Below, in pieces: positions 28,847 to 37,938 of a stretch of DNA of 37,938 nucleotides; within the stretch, counting starts at the first letter, position 1; each line of letters opens with the position of its first letter. The stretch covers positions 1 through 37,938 of the forward strand of contig UQWM01000022.1 in NCBI GenBank assembly GCA_900544795.1, in the 5' to 3' direction. The position numbers and the translations under genes are program-made. The notes beneath the pieces are model-generated. The model saw only the letters and a list, made by a program, of their open reading frames with translations. It was not told the DNA's origin and did not search any database. The DNA comes from an uncultured Phascolarctobacterium sp. GTDB taxonomy: Bacteria > Bacillota > Negativicutes > Acidaminococcales > Acidaminococcaceae.

Positions 28847-31800
28847 ATGTATACTTCATTACCGCCCAAGCAAGGGCTTTATGACCCCTGGTTCGAGCAC
28901 GATGCCTGCGGTCTGGGCGTCGTCGCCAACATCAAAGGCCGTAAATCCAACAAGATCCTGCGGCAGGCCTTAGTAGTGCTGCGCAACATGGATCACCGCG
29001 GCGGCCAGGGCGCCGATATGAATTCCGGCGACGGCGCGGGTATCCTGCTGCAATTACCGCACACCTTTTTTGCCAAGGAATGTGCCAAGCTGGATATCCA
29101 GCTGCCACAGCCCGAGCATTATGCGGTAGGCTTTATGTTCCTGCCCCCTGACGCTGTAGAGAGAGAAAACACCCAGCGTCATTTTGAAAAGATAGTTGCC
29201 GCAAACGGCCAGCAGGTTTTAGGCTGGCGCGATATCCCCGTTGACCCCGAGGTTCTGGGCGAAAAATCGCGCCAGAGCCAGCCCTTTATGGCCCACGTTT
29301 TTATTAAGGCCGGGCCGCAGGTCATCGACCGCATGAGCATCGACGACAACGCTTTTGAACGGCAGCTATACAGCATCCGCCGTCAATCCGAAAACCATAT
29401 CCGCTACGGCAAGCTGCGCGGCGGTAAATATTTTTATATCTCCAGCCTGTCCTCACGCACCATCGTTTATAAAGGGATGCTGACCACCGAGCAGCTAAGC
29501 TCTTTCTATCTTGATCTGCAGGACAGCTCGATGGAAACAGCTATGGCGCTGGTCCATTCACGTTTCAGCACCAATACGTTCCCCAGCTGGGAACGTGCCC
29601 ATCCGTACCGTTATTTGATGCACAATGGCGAGATCAACACCCTGCGCGGCAACATCAACTGGATGCGCGCCCGCCAGACCATGTGCGGCAACAGCCTGTG
29701 GGGCAGCAAGATCAATGACATCATGCCCATTATCGACGAAACAGGCTCAGATTCCGGGATGTTCGATAACTGCCTGGAGTTTCTTGTTCTGTCGGGGCGC
29801 AGCCTGCCCCATGCCGTAATGATGATGATACCGGAGCCCTGGGGCAAAAATCCCCATATCGACCCTGATTTGAAAGCTTTTTTTGAATATCATAATTCTT
29901 TGATCGAAGCCTGGGACGGCCCTGCTGCCATGGCATTTACCGACGGCCGCACTATCTGCGCCGCCCTCGACCGCAACGGCCTGCGCCCCTCACGCTACTA
30001 CATCACTCAGGACGATACTATCGTGTTGGCGTCCGAGGTAGGCGTGGTCGACCTTGACCCGGCCACCATCGTAAAAAAAGACCGTTTGCGTCCGGGACGG
30101 ATGCTGGTAATCGACACCGTAGCAGGCCGCATCATCGGCAACGACGAGATCAAGCGCCAAATAGCCACCGAGCAGCCTTACCGCCAATGGCTTGATGAAA
30201 ACCTCATTAAATTGAATAATATCGAGCTGAACACGGAGCTGCCTAAAACTGACCCCAAAACCTTGCTGCGCCGTCAGCTGGCCTTTGGCTACACGCTGGA
30301 GGATCTGACCAAGTTTTTGAAGCCGATGGCTACCAAAGGCATCGACCCCTTGGGAGCAATGGGCAACGACGCGCCGCTGGCAGTGCTTTCGGAAGAACCG
30401 CAGCTTTTGTACAACTATTTTAAACAGCTTTTCGCCCAGGTCACCAATCCACCTATCGACGCTATTCGCGAGGAAGTGTTTACGGATACCACCAGCGGCA
30501 TCGGGCCGGAAAAGAACCTGATCGACCCGCAGCCCAACAGCTGCCGTCAGATCTCGGCCGAATCGCCTGTTTTGAGCAATATCGAGCTGGCCAAGTTAAA
30601 AAATATCCAGCAGCCTAAATTCCAGGCGGCCACTATACCCATGCTGTACCCGGTTGCCGCAGGCGGCGACGGCTTAAAAAAGGCGCTGGACGCTTTGTGC
30701 GAGCAGGCCGATGCCATGATCGCGCAGGATAAATGTATTTTGATCCTGTCCGACCGGGAAATGAGTGAGGAAATGGCTGGCATTCCGGCCCTTTTAGCTG
30801 GTGCCTGTCTGCATCATCACCTTATTCGCAATGGCACCCGCCTTAAAGCTTCCATTATAATCGAGTCGGCCGAGCCACGCGAGGTGCATCATTTTGCCCT
30901 GCTGCTGGGCTACGGCGTCAGCGGCATCAACCCGTATCTGGCCTTCGAGACCATCGAGACCATGTGCGCTAACGGCATGATCACCGGCGTCACCTTTGAA
31001 GAGGCTACGGCTAACTACATCGACGCCTGCACCCACGGCATCGCCAAAATACTTTCCAAAATGGGTATTTCTACCGTGCAGTCCTATCGTGGTGCGCAGA
31101 TTTTTGAAGCTATTGGCATCAGCAGCTGCGTTACCGAAAAATACTTCACCGGCACCCCTTCACGGTTGGAAGGCATCGGCCTGGATGAGATCGCCAAAGA
31201 AGTGGAATTGCGCCATATACCTGCTTTTAAAACCACGGCTTTAGACCTGTGCAGCTACGAATCGGGCAGCGTTTACCAATGGCGCAGCGGCGGCGAGCGC
31301 CATATGTTTAACCCGCAAACGATTTTTGCTTTGCAGCAGGCCTGCCGCGAGAACGATTACAGTATGTTTAAGCGCTTTGCCGACGAACTGAACAGCAGCG
31401 CTTTTGCCAATCAGAATCTGCGCAGTATGCTGACCTTTTCGCCCCAGCGCCTGCCCATTCCTATCGAACAGGTAGAGTCGGTGGACAGCATTTGCAAGCG
31501 CTTTAAAACCGGTGCTATGAGCTACGGCTCGCTTAGCCAGGAAGCCCACGAATGTTTAGCTGTAGCCATGAACCGTATCGGCGGCAGGTCTAACACGGGC
31601 GAGGGCGGCGAGCATCCTTCCCGCTTCCAGCCGCTGCCTGACGGCGACAGTAAGCGCAGTTCCATCAAACAGGTAGCGTCAGGGCGCTTTGGCGTTACCA
31701 GCAATTACCTGGTCAACGCCGACGAGATCCAAATCAAGATCGCCCAGGGCGCTAAGCCCGGCGAAGGCGGCCAGCTGCCCGGCGGCAAGGTCTATCCCTG

Positions 31801-33430
31801 GATAGCAGAATGCCGCGGCACAACGGCAGGTATCGGACTGATCTCGCCGCCACCCCATCACGACATCTATTCTATTGAAGATTTAGCAGAATTGATCCAT
31901 GATCTGAAGAACGCCAATCCCCGAGCCCGCATCAGCGTCAAGCTGGTATCCGAGGTGGGTGTTGGCACCATTGCGGCAGGTGTAGTTAAGGCCTGTGCCG
32001 ATGTAGTGCTGATTTCCGGCTATGACGGCGGCACCGGCGCTTCGCCACGCACCAGCATCAACCACGCCGGGCTGCCCTGGGAGCTGGGCTTGATGGAGAC
32101 CCATCAGACCCTGTTGCTCAACAACCTGCGGAACCGTGTCACTTTAGAGACTGACGGCAAGCTGATGACCGGTCGTGATGTGATCATCGCCGCTTTGCTG
32201 GGCGCCGAAGAATTTGGCTTTGCCACCGCACCACTTGTCGCACTGGGCTGCGTGATGATGCGCGTCTGCAACCTTAATACCTGCCCTATGGGCGTTGCTA
32301 CCCAGGACCCGGAGCTGCGTAAAAAGTTCCAGGGCAAACCGGAATACGTCGTCAACTTTATGCATTTTATTGCACAGGAAGTACGCGAATATATGGCCGA
32401 ACTGGGCTTCCGCACTATCGACGAAATGGTGGGCCGCACTGAAGTGTTGCTGGCTAAGCCGGAACGCAACTGGAAAAACAAAAACCTGGACCTTGGGCCG
32501 CTGCTGTATAAGCCGGAAGTAGAACCGGGCACCAGCCAGGTCTGCACTACCGAACAGAACCATCAGCTTGATAAATCGCTGGATTGCCGCGAACTGTTGG
32601 CGATCTGTAAAACAGCGCTGGCCAGCAAAAAACAGGTGGCTATCACCCTGCCTATCAAAAATACCGACCGCGTCGTCGGTACGATCCTGGGCAGCGAGAT
32701 CACCCGCCAATATGGACTGGACGGGCTGCCAGAAGATACTATCAAGCTGCACTTTAAAGGCACGGCAGGGCAAAGCTTCGGCGCGTTCTTACCGCCCGGC
32801 GTCACCCTGCGTCTGGAAGGCGACGCCAACGACCATGTCGGCAAGGGCCTTTCCGGCGGCAAGCTCATCATCCATCCCTTTGCCGAAGCTCCTTTTAACC
32901 CGCACGAAAACATTATTATCGGCAACGTGGCCTTTTACGGCGCCACCAGCGGCGAGGCTTATATTTCCGGCATCGCCGGCGAACGCTTCTGCATCCGCAA
33001 CAGCGGTGTGCATGCCGTTATTGAAGGCGTAGGCGACCACGGCTGCGAATATATGACCGGCGGCACCGTAGTTATTTTGGGCAAAACCGGCCGTAACTTC
33101 GCCGCAGGCATGAGCGGCGGCATCGCCTACATTCTGGACGAGGAAGGCACCTTTGCCAGCTACTGTAACAAAGAGATCGTACTGCTGGAGCCGCTAAAAG
33201 AGATCAACGACACTATGCAGCTGCAAAAGATGATTTTAAAACATGCAACCTATACCGGCAGCAGCATCGCCAAACAGGTGCTGGCCGATTGGGACAGCTA
33301 CGTTAAAAAATTCGTTAAGGTCATTCCCCGGGACTATAAACACGTTACCGAAAAAGTTGCCGCCTACCTGCAAAGTGGTATGAGCGAAGAAGAAGCGACG
33401 ATCAAAGTATTTGAGGAGGTGCAGGCATAA
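28847..33430 (+). CDS. gltB: Glutamate synthase large subunit
   Basis: The start is the ATG at 28847 after GAGGGGAAG, which gives 1527 residues, normal for GltB. Cys21 in HDACGLG is the Ntn-type glutaminase nucleophile, exposed by removal of the leader. The glutaminase domain covers about residues 21-410, the central domain 470-760, the FMN-binding synthase domain about 820-1200 with GGRSNTGEGGEHP near residue 910, the [3Fe-4S] cysteines at about residues 1135-1146 (C-x5-C-x4-C), and the GXGXG domain at 1250-1500. It makes glutamate from glutamine and 2-oxoglutarate, taking electrons from GltD. The gltD ATG overlaps its stop (TAATG). Confidence 0.97.
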   Translation: MYTSLPPKQGLYDPWFEHDACGLGVVANIKGRKSNKILRQALVVLRNMDHRGGQGADMNSGDGAGILLQLPHTFFAKECAKLDIQLPQPEHYAVGFMFLPPDAVERENTQRHFEKIVAANGQQVLGWRDIPVDPEVLGEKSRQSQPFMAHVFIKAGPQVIDRMSIDDNAFERQLYSIRRQSENHIRYGKLRGGKYFYISSLSSRTIVYKGMLTTEQLSSFYLDLQDSSMETAMALVHSRFSTNTFPSWERAHPYRYLMHNGEINTLRGNINWMRARQTMCGNSLWGSKINDIMPIIDETGSDSGMFDNCLEFLVLSGRSLPHAVMMMIPEPWGKNPHIDPDLKAFFEYHNSLIEAWDGPAAMAFTDGRTICAALDRNGLRPSRYYITQDDTIVLASEVGVVDLDPATIVKKDRLRPGRMLVIDTVAGRIIGNDEIKRQIATEQPYRQWLDENLIKLNNIELNTELPKTDPKTLLRRQLAFGYTLEDLTKFLKPMATKGIDPLGAMGNDAPLAVLSEEPQLLYNYFKQLFAQVTNPPIDAIREEVFTDTTSGIGPEKNLIDPQPNSCRQISAESPVLSNIELAKLKNIQQPKFQAATIPMLYPVAAGGDGLKKALDALCEQADAMIAQDKCILILSDREMSEEMAGIPALLAGACLHHHLIRNGTRLKASIIIESAEPREVHHFALLLGYGVSGINPYLAFETIETMCANGMITGVTFEEATANYIDACTHGIAKILSKMGISTVQSYRGAQIFEAIGISSCVTEKYFTGTPSRLEGIGLDEIAKEVELRHIPAFKTTALDLCSYESGSVYQWRSGGERHMFNPQTIFALQQACRENDYSMFKRFADELNSSAFANQNLRSMLTFSPQRLPIPIEQVESVDSICKRFKTGAMSYGSLSQEAHECLAVAMNRIGGRSNTGEGGEHPSRFQPLPDGDSKRSSIKQVASGRFGVTSNYLVNADEIQIKIAQGAKPGEGGQLPGGKVYPWIAECRGTTAGIGLISPPPHHDIYSIEDLAELIHDLKNANPRARISVKLVSEVGVGTIAAGVVKACADVVLISGYDGGTGASPRTSINHAGLPWELGLMETHQTLLLNNLRNRVTLETDGKLMTGRDVIIAALLGAEEFGFATAPLVALGCVMMRVCNLNTCPMGVATQDPELRKKFQGKPEYVVNFMHFIAQEVREYMAELGFRTIDEMVGRTEVLLAKPERNWKNKNLDLGPLLYKPEVEPGTSQVCTTEQNHQLDKSLDCRELLAICKTALASKKQVAITLPIKNTDRVVGTILGSEITRQYGLDGLPEDTIKLHFKGTAGQSFGAFLPPGVTLRLEGDANDHVGKGLSGGKLIIHPFAEAPFNPHENIIIGNVAFYGATSGEAYISGIAGERFCIRNSGVHAVIEGVGDHGCEYMTGGTVVILGKTGRNFAAGMSGGIAYILDEEGTFASYCNKEIVLLEPLKEINDTMQLQKMILKHATYTGSSIAKQVLADWDSYVKKFVKVIPRDYKHVTEKVAAYLQSGMSEEEATIKVFEEVQA

Positions 33431-34905
33431 TGGGTAAACCGACCGGATTTATGGATTATAAACGGCAGGAACTTGCGCTGCGCCCGCCTCAGGAACGCAT
33501 CAAGGACTGGGAAGAGATCAAAACCAGCAGCCTGCCTCACAAGGATGAATTAAAACAGCAGGCGGCGCGCTGTATGGATTGCGGCATTCCCTTCTGCCAC
33601 AGCGGCGTTATGCTGGGGCGGGCCTTATCGGGCTGCCCTCTGCATAACCTGATGCCCGAATTCAACGATTTTGTTTATCAGGGGCTGGAGCATTTCGCCT
33701 ACGCCCGCCTGAATAAAACCAACAACTTTCCCGAATTCACCTCTCATGTTTGCCCTGCTCCCTGCGAGGGTGCCTGCAGCGCCAGTCTGGTGAACAGTGC
33801 GGTCAGCATCCGCAATATCGAGCAATATATCATCGAAACGGCCTTTGCCGAGGGCTATGTGAAGCCCAATACTCCCAAAACCCGCAGCGGTAAAAAAGTG
33901 GCCGTTATCGGCAGTGGCCCTGCCGGGCTGGCCTGTGCCGACCAACTGAACAAAACCGGCCACAACGTCACCGTTTACGAACGTGCCGACCGCGCCGGCG
34001 GGCTGCTGATATATGGCATCCCCAATATGAAGCTGGACAAGCATCTGGTAGAACGACGTATCAAGCTTCTGGAAGAGGCCGGGGTCACCTTTGAACTGAA
34101 CAGTGAGATCGGCCACAAAATTTCTTCGGAAACACTGCTGAAACAGTTCGATGCGATCGCCCTTTGTACCGGCAGTACCGTACCGCGTGATCTGACCATC
34201 CCCGGCCGCGAGCTGCAGGGCATCCACTTTGCCAAGGATTATCTGCACAGCGTCACTAAAAGCTTTTTAGACAGCAGCCTGCAGGATAAAAAAGCAATTT
34301 CTGCCAAGGGTAAGGACGTTATCGTCATTGGCGGCGGCGATACGGGCACCGACTGCGTGGCTGCCGCTATCCGTCAGGGCTGCAAAAGCGTCAAGCAGAT
34401 CGAGATCATGCCCTGCCTGCCCCATTCACGCACGTCCGATAACCCCTGGCCCGAAATGCCCCGTGTTTTCAAAACTGATTACGGGCAGGAAGAAGCCTTC
34501 GAGCTGTATCACGAAGATCCGCGAGACTACTGTATCATGAGCAAGGAATTTATCGGCAAAAATGGGAAAGTCGATAAGCTGCGGCTCTGCCAGATTGACT
34601 GGCAGAAGGAAGCCGGGCGTTTAATTCCTGTCGAGATCGCCGGAACAGAACAAATAGTCTCAGCTCAGCTGGTGCTTCTGGCAATGGGTTTTATAGGCAC
34701 TGAAACACAGTTATTTGACGAATTTAAATTTGCCAGATCAGAGGCCAATACTATTGCGGCCAATGATAATGATTATATGACCTCGATCCCCGGTATTTTT
34801 GCGGCTGGCGACGCCCGCCGCGGCCAAAGCCTGGTAGTCTGGGCCATTGCCGAGGGACGCGGAGCCGCAGCCGCCATTGATAAATACCTGACGACAGCTA
34901 AATAA
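33430..34905 (+). CDS. gltD: Glutamate synthase small subunit
   Basis: The 491-residue protein carries the N-terminal double cysteine site (RCMDCGIPFCHSG near residue 46; GCPLHNLMPEF; CPAPCEGAC near residue 107), the FAD-binding GSGPAGLACADQL near residue 162, and the NADPH-binding GGGDTGTDCVAAA near residue 303. A final FAD region reads IFAAGDARRGQSLVVWAIAEGRGAA. It passes electrons from NAD(P)H to GltB through FAD and iron-sulfur clusters. GAGGAGGTG is inside the end of gltB, and the ATG shares an A with the gltB stop. Together they form a complete glutamate synthase. Confidence 0.97.
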   Translation: MGKPTGFMDYKRQELALRPPQERIKDWEEIKTSSLPHKDELKQQAARCMDCGIPFCHSGVMLGRALSGCPLHNLMPEFNDFVYQGLEHFAYARLNKTNNFPEFTSHVCPAPCEGACSASLVNSAVSIRNIEQYIIETAFAEGYVKPNTPKTRSGKKVAVIGSGPAGLACADQLNKTGHNVTVYERADRAGGLLIYGIPNMKLDKHLVERRIKLLEEAGVTFELNSEIGHKISSETLLKQFDAIALCTGSTVPRDLTIPGRELQGIHFAKDYLHSVTKSFLDSSLQDKKAISAKGKDVIVIGGGDTGTDCVAAAIRQGCKSVKQIEIMPCLPHSRTSDNPWPEMPRVFKTDYGQEEAFELYHEDPRDYCIMSKEFIGKNGKVDKLRLCQIDWQKEAGRLIPVEIAGTEQIVSAQLVLLAMGFIGTETQLFDEFKFARSEANTIAANDNDYMTSIPGIFAAGDARRGQSLVVWAIAEGRGAAAAIDKYLTTAK

Positions 34906-34928
34906 GCTTCCCCTCTCCTTAACATAGT

Positions 34929-34988
34929 GAACAGACCCTTACAGGCCAGTCGGTTTTACCGCTGCCGTAAGGGTCTGTTCCATTTTTT
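34929..34988 (+). terminator. Terminator of gltBD
   Basis: A long stem GAACAGACCCTTAC / GTAAGGGTCTGTTC (34929-34942, 34967-34980) with an inner CGGT / ACCG hairpin is followed by CATTTTTTG. Confidence 0.9.
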
Positions 34989-35067
34989 GTTATGTGTGGG
35001 GATCTGTTTATTTGGTACGCTACACCGCTATTTGTCGTGGTGGTTTATAGCTGTTGCATACACCTGC

Positions 35068-35104
35068 AAAAAAGCCGCTGCCCTAAAATTGGGGGCAGCG
35101 GCTT
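35068..35104 (-). terminator. Terminator of the HD-domain gene
   Basis: Minus strand: AAGCCGCTGCCC / GGGCAGCGGCTT (35104-35093 with 35083-35072), followed by TTTTTTG. The stretch between this and the gltD terminator holds no gene. Confidence 0.88.
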
Positions 35105-35116
35105 CTCTTTACGCTT

Positions 35117-35617
35117 TCATACTTCAATACCATACATCTGCCGGCATAACTTTAATCCGGACTCTGTTTTAAAGATCCGTGCGCAGGCAGTTTTAATAGC
35201 CGCCTGGCTCAAACCATCCTCGTAAAAGTTAACTAAAAAATCGGCTTCCACCAAAATCTGGTAATCAAGGCCATCAATATTATCATAGCTATGATGATGA
35301 CCGATCAGGTAACAGATCCGTTCGCGTACAGCATCTGTAAAGCCTAACCGAGCCAGCAGCTCTGCCGCCACAGGCGGCCCTTCTATCTCCTGCGTCTGGC
35401 CACTGCACTTACCTGCGCCAAATTTTGCCTCACCGTTTTTGATGCCAATATCGTGGGTCAGCGCCGCAGCTTCCAAAATAAACTGCGTAGCAGCGTCCAG
35501 CCCCTCCTGCTTGCCAATAAGGTTGGCGAAAGCATGCACCTTGGTAAAATGCTGGATGCGGCGGGCATCGCCGCCCATATAGTCGATCATCGCTTCTGTC
35601 AATTTTTGCAGCTGCAT
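35117..35617 (-). CDS. HD-domain phosphohydrolase-like protein
   Basis: The 166-residue protein has an HD metal motif: HFTKVHAFA near residue 23, ALTHDIGI near residue 52 and LIGHHHSY near residue 104. These are ligands for one or two divalent metals in the HD superfamily of phosphohydrolases. The exact substrate, such as a nucleotide or signalling molecule, is unknown. GGAGGGG is placed before the ATG. It is 22 bp downstream of the RlmI-type gene, so it is in the same operon. No signal or second domain is present. Confidence 0.85.
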   Translation of the reverse strand: MQLQKLTEAMIDYMGGDARRIQHFTKVHAFANLIGKQEGLDAATQFILEAAALTHDIGIKNGEAKFGAGKCSGQTQEIEGPPVAAELLARLGFTDAVRERICYLIGHHHSYDNIDGLDYQILVEADFLVNFYEDGLSQAAIKTACARIFKTESGLKLCRQMYGIEV

Positions 35618-35639
35618 CTTATCCCCTCCAAATCACAAC

Positions 35640-36863
35640 TTAAACTACCTGGAAAATATAAAATTTCAAATAATACGTCTCCGGGACATTCCATAAAATC
35701 GGATGGTCAGGCGACTGCTGCCGAGCCTCGATCTGCCGCAACTGTACATTGGCGTCGGCCGCAGCATCATGCAGCATCTGCACAAACAGCTCTTCCTTCA
35801 TAAAATGCGAGCAGGAACAAGTCGCCAGATAACCGCCGCGAGGCAGCAGCTTCATCGCTTTTAAATTGATCTCTTTATAGCCACGGATAGCATTTTTTAC
35901 CGTGCTACCCGACTTGGTAAAGGCCGGCGGGTCTAAAATAATAAAATCATATTCCTTCGATTTGCTGTTCACCAGCTCCGACAACAGGTCGAACACATTG
36001 GCTTTTAAGCCCTTCACAACGCTGTCCAAACCGTTTTTCATTGCGTTGCTGTCGGTCATCTGTACCGCCTCGGCCGAAACATCCACCGCCGTTACGGAAG
36101 CTGCACCGCCTGCCGCAGCGTTAAGCGCAAAAGCGCCGGTATGCGTAAAACAATCTAAAACGTGCTTGCCCTGGGCAATTTTAGCAATAGCCTGACGGTT
36201 ATACTTCTGATCTAAAAAGAAGCCTGTTTTCTGCCCGTTCTCCACATCAACATTGTATTTGATGCCGTTCTCCACGATCGCAGTCATAGTAATAGTAGGC
36301 TCAGCCACGCCGTCCAGTGCAAACCAGCCCTTGCTTTCTTCCATGCCTTCCAGCAGGCGTATCTTCACGTCATTGCGTTCATATATCCCTTTAATGTCCT
36401 CACCCTGCTCACGTAGTATTTTATACAGTAGGTTAAAAATCAGCTCTTTGCGCACCTCAATGCCCAGCGATAAAGTCTGCGTCACCAGAATATCGTTAAA
36501 CCGGTCCACAGTCAGCCCCGGGAAATGATCGGCCTCACCAAAAATCAAACGACAGCATTTAAAATCGTCACCCGGCATAACCGTGCGACGATAATCGATA
36601 GCATAACGCAGGCGACGTTCCCAAAATTCGGCGTCAAATTTATCATTAGTATTGGTCGAAATCAGGCGCACCCTGATTTTGGAATTGTTGTTGACGAAAC
36701 CAGTGCCCAAATATTTGCCCTTGTTGGTAACAACATCCACAAGGTCACCATTGACATATTCGCCTTCGATGTTGGTTATCTCCTCGGCATAGACCCAGGG
36801 ATGGCCGCTGCGGGTAGCCCTTTCGCCCTTCGGCGTGATGTAAAACTTCGTGTATGCTCTCAT
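35640..36863 (-). CDS. RlmI-type class I SAM-dependent rRNA methyltransferase
   Basis: The start is the ATG at 36863, because GGAGC is just upstream and the sequence then begins MRAYTKFYITPKGERATRSGHPWVYAEEI, as in the family. The upstream 12 residues are not family-like. The 407-residue protein has an N-terminal PUA domain (residues 1-75), a linking domain, and a Rossmann methyltransferase domain from about residue 190. SAM motifs are VLDCFTHTGAFALNAA near 215 and FIILDPPAFTKSG near 290, the DPP(A/S)F block marking RlmI/YccW-type cytosine-5 methyltransferases. E. coli RlmI methylates C1962 of 23S rRNA; the same target is likely here but not shown. Confidence 0.92.
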   Translation of the reverse strand: MRAYTKFYITPKGERATRSGHPWVYAEEITNIEGEYVNGDLVDVVTNKGKYLGTGFVNNNSKIRVRLISTNTNDKFDAEFWERRLRYAIDYRRTVMPGDDFKCCRLIFGEADHFPGLTVDRFNDILVTQTLSLGIEVRKELIFNLLYKILREQGEDIKGIYERNDVKIRLLEGMEESKGWFALDGVAEPTITMTAIVENGIKYNVDVENGQKTGFFLDQKYNRQAIAKIAQGKHVLDCFTHTGAFALNAAAGGAASVTAVDVSAEAVQMTDSNAMKNGLDSVVKGLKANVFDLLSELVNSKSKEYDFIILDPPAFTKSGSTVKNAIRGYKEINLKAMKLLPRGGYLATCSCSHFMKEELFVQMLHDAAADANVQLRQIEARQQSPDHPILWNVPETYYLKFYIFQVV

Positions 36864-36915
36864 ATTTTGCTCCGTTCTTATATGCCAAACTACTGACAAT
36901 TTTTATTATAACTAA

Positions 36916-36921
36916 ATTATA
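36916..36921 (-). promoter_or_regulatory. Probable -10 box for the RlmI-type gene
   Basis: TATAAT on the minus strand, about 53 bp before the start codon; the -35 region is weak. The 214-bp gap to sfsA otherwise holds nothing that I recognise. Confidence 0.4.
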
Positions 36922-37077
36922 CTACGAAATATTACGAGAAACCGCACCATTTCCTGGCAATCGAACATATCATAAATTACGACAAGTTCAATTTTCGTAT
37001 AATTATCATCTGCTGCTGCCTTACCCATAGGCTTTCATATTACACTGTGCCTAAACTTTGCCAATAATCTGGCCGCT

Positions 37078-37758
37078 TTAAATGCGGCAGGGTACAGCCT
37101 CACCTAAAGTTAAACTGTCAGGCGTCACCAGGCAATCATAGGCCAACACCTGCACCCCTGCCTGCTGCGCCCGCTGCAAAGCCTCGGCAAAAGCCGCATG
37201 GGTACGACGGTTAGGCGTAAAACTGGTAACACCCCGCATCTGTACTACAAAAATAACCGCTGCTGCGTAACCATCCCGCACCGCCTGCGCCAGCTCATCC
37301 AAATGCTTAATGCCACGCTCCGTAGGCGCATCAGGGAACATAGCGACACCGTTTTCCTCCAGCGTCACGCCCTTCACCTCAATAAACATCCGCTGCTGCT
37401 GCGTTTCTAAATAGAAATCAAAACGCGAAGCACCATGCTTACATTCCGGCTTCAAAAGCGTTATTTCAGGCACCAAACCACCAGCCTGCAGCCATTCACC
37501 TACTACATTGTTCGGAGCCTGCGAATCCATATTGATCAGCAGGTCGCTCTTTTCTACAGCGATCAGCGAATACTTCGTCTTGCGCTTGGGGTCGTGATGA
37601 CACTCTACATAAACCACCGCCCGCGGCGTCAAAAGCTCACGGCAGCGGCCCGTATTCTTCACATGGCACACCTCAACCTGCCCATCGATCTCAATATGGG
37701 CAATAAAACGATTCGGACGCGCTATAAAATACCCCTGCTTTATTTCCTGATAACGCAT
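37078..37758 (-). CDS. sfsA: SfsA-family DNA-binding/nuclease-related protein
   Basis: The 226-residue protein is a clear SfsA: FIARPNRFIAHIEIDGQVEVCHVKNTGRCRELLTPRA (residues 11-47), LINMDSQAPNNVV near residue 74, GASRFDFYLE near residue 109, IEVKGVTLEENGVAMFPDAPTERG near residue 126 and HLDELAQAV. SfsA was named from sugar fermentation stimulation; the domain resembles restriction-endonuclease-like nucleases, but its cell role is unresolved. GAGGTAAC precedes the ATG. It is the first gene of the minus-strand group that ends at 35.1 kb, though 214 bp separate it from the RlmI-type gene. A TATAAT at 37805-37810 (minus) is a probable -10. Confidence 0.93.
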   Translation of the reverse strand: MRYQEIKQGYFIARPNRFIAHIEIDGQVEVCHVKNTGRCRELLTPRAVVYVECHHDPKRKTKYSLIAVEKSDLLINMDSQAPNNVVGEWLQAGGLVPEITLLKPECKHGASRFDFYLETQQQRMFIEVKGVTLEENGVAMFPDAPTERGIKHLDELAQAVRDGYAAAVIFVVQMRGVTSFTPNRRTHAAFAEALQRAQQAGVQVLAYDCLVTPDSLTLGEAVPCRI

Positions 37759-37938
37759 AGTTACCTCATTTTCTCAACAATAACTGCTGCAATAGTATGC
37801 TCTTATTATACTACACCGGGCGCAAAGACAAAAGCGCAGCCTGCGATTTAACCCACAAGTTAATTGGTCAGAGCTTCTGTCAAGATAGAGTACAATTAAG
37901 TTCGCAAAAGTAAAAAAAGGAAAAACCATCGATTACTC
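37759..37938. other. Right-end intergenic region
   Basis: It carries the sfsA promoter side (37805-37831, minus). On the plus strand there is a weak TACAAT at 37892-37897 and a purine-rich AAAAAAAGGAAAAA just before the window ends, perhaps the leader of a gene starting beyond the edge. No start codon is seen in the window. Confidence 0.35.

Noticed and set aside
1..37938. tRNA, rRNA, CRISPR arrays, IS elements, prophage
   Set aside because: No cloverleaf with a CCA end, repeat-spacer pattern, transposase or phage gene was seen on either strand.

Overview
The window looks like a chromosomal segment of a diderm Firmicute, most likely a member of the Negativicutes (Acidaminococcaceae or Phascolarctobacterium-like). 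This is inferred, not proven. The support is a roughly 50% GC, Firmicutes-style gene set with strong AGGAGG ribosome binding sites, combined with a true outer-membrane beta-barrel protein (MipA/OmpV type, signal peptide, C-terminal Phe). No rRNA, tRNA, CRISPR array, prophage or insertion sequence was recognised. About thirty protein genes are called, nearly all intact. The exception is a major-facilitator gene at the left edge that stops after about 60% of its normal length.

Layout, left to right. 1-5.1 kb: truncated MFS gene (-), secreted PepSY protein (+), CaiB-type CoA-transferase (-), LemA plus TPM-domain membrane pair (+), aspartate/glutamate racemase (-). 5.2-8.7 kb: a tight three-gene operon (+) of an FAD flavoprotein with a four-cysteine cluster, a divergent Nif3-like protein and a GATE-domain membrane protein. 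8.75-10.25 kb: divergent Crp/Fnr regulator (-) and ferredoxin-type protein (+). 10.25-11.8 kb: an AT-richer insert with a MerR regulator translationally coupled to the MipA/OmpV porin, behind a textbook MerR promoter with a 19-bp spacer. 11.8-15.7 kb: amidohydrolase, serC and a DUF1015 gene (all -), the last two overlapping at a TAATG junction. 15.9-17.6 kb: azlC-azlD-lysE-type amino-acid exporters (+). 17.6-18.4 kb: an unusual PTPS/QueD-like protein with a C-terminal zinc ribbon (-).

18.5-22.9 kb: a LysR regulator (-) diverging from a DHA2-type MFS permease and a YtcJ-like amidohydrolase (+), which reads as a regulated uptake-and-hydrolysis unit. 23.0-24.0 kb: a 2-hydroxyacid (malate/lactate-type) dehydrogenase (+). 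24.0-28.6 kb (-): YbjN-domain protein, then after a terminator-like hairpin a PMCA-type calcium ATPase and a CorC/HlyC-type CBS membrane protein. 28.8-34.9 kb: gltB-gltD glutamate synthase (+) behind a good sigma-A promoter. 35.1-37.8 kb (-): HD-domain protein, RlmI-type rRNA methyltransferase and sfsA.

The functional theme is amino-acid and nitrogen metabolism: glutamate synthase, phosphoserine aminotransferase, aspartate/glutamate racemase, amino-acid exporters and two amidohydrolases. Ion homeostasis and envelope functions are added to it. The least-explained parts are the FAD-Nif3-GATE cassette, the MerR-porin operon, the cysteine-less PTPS-zinc-ribbon protein and the DUF1015-SerC pair. 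None can be claimed as a proven new system from sequence alone.
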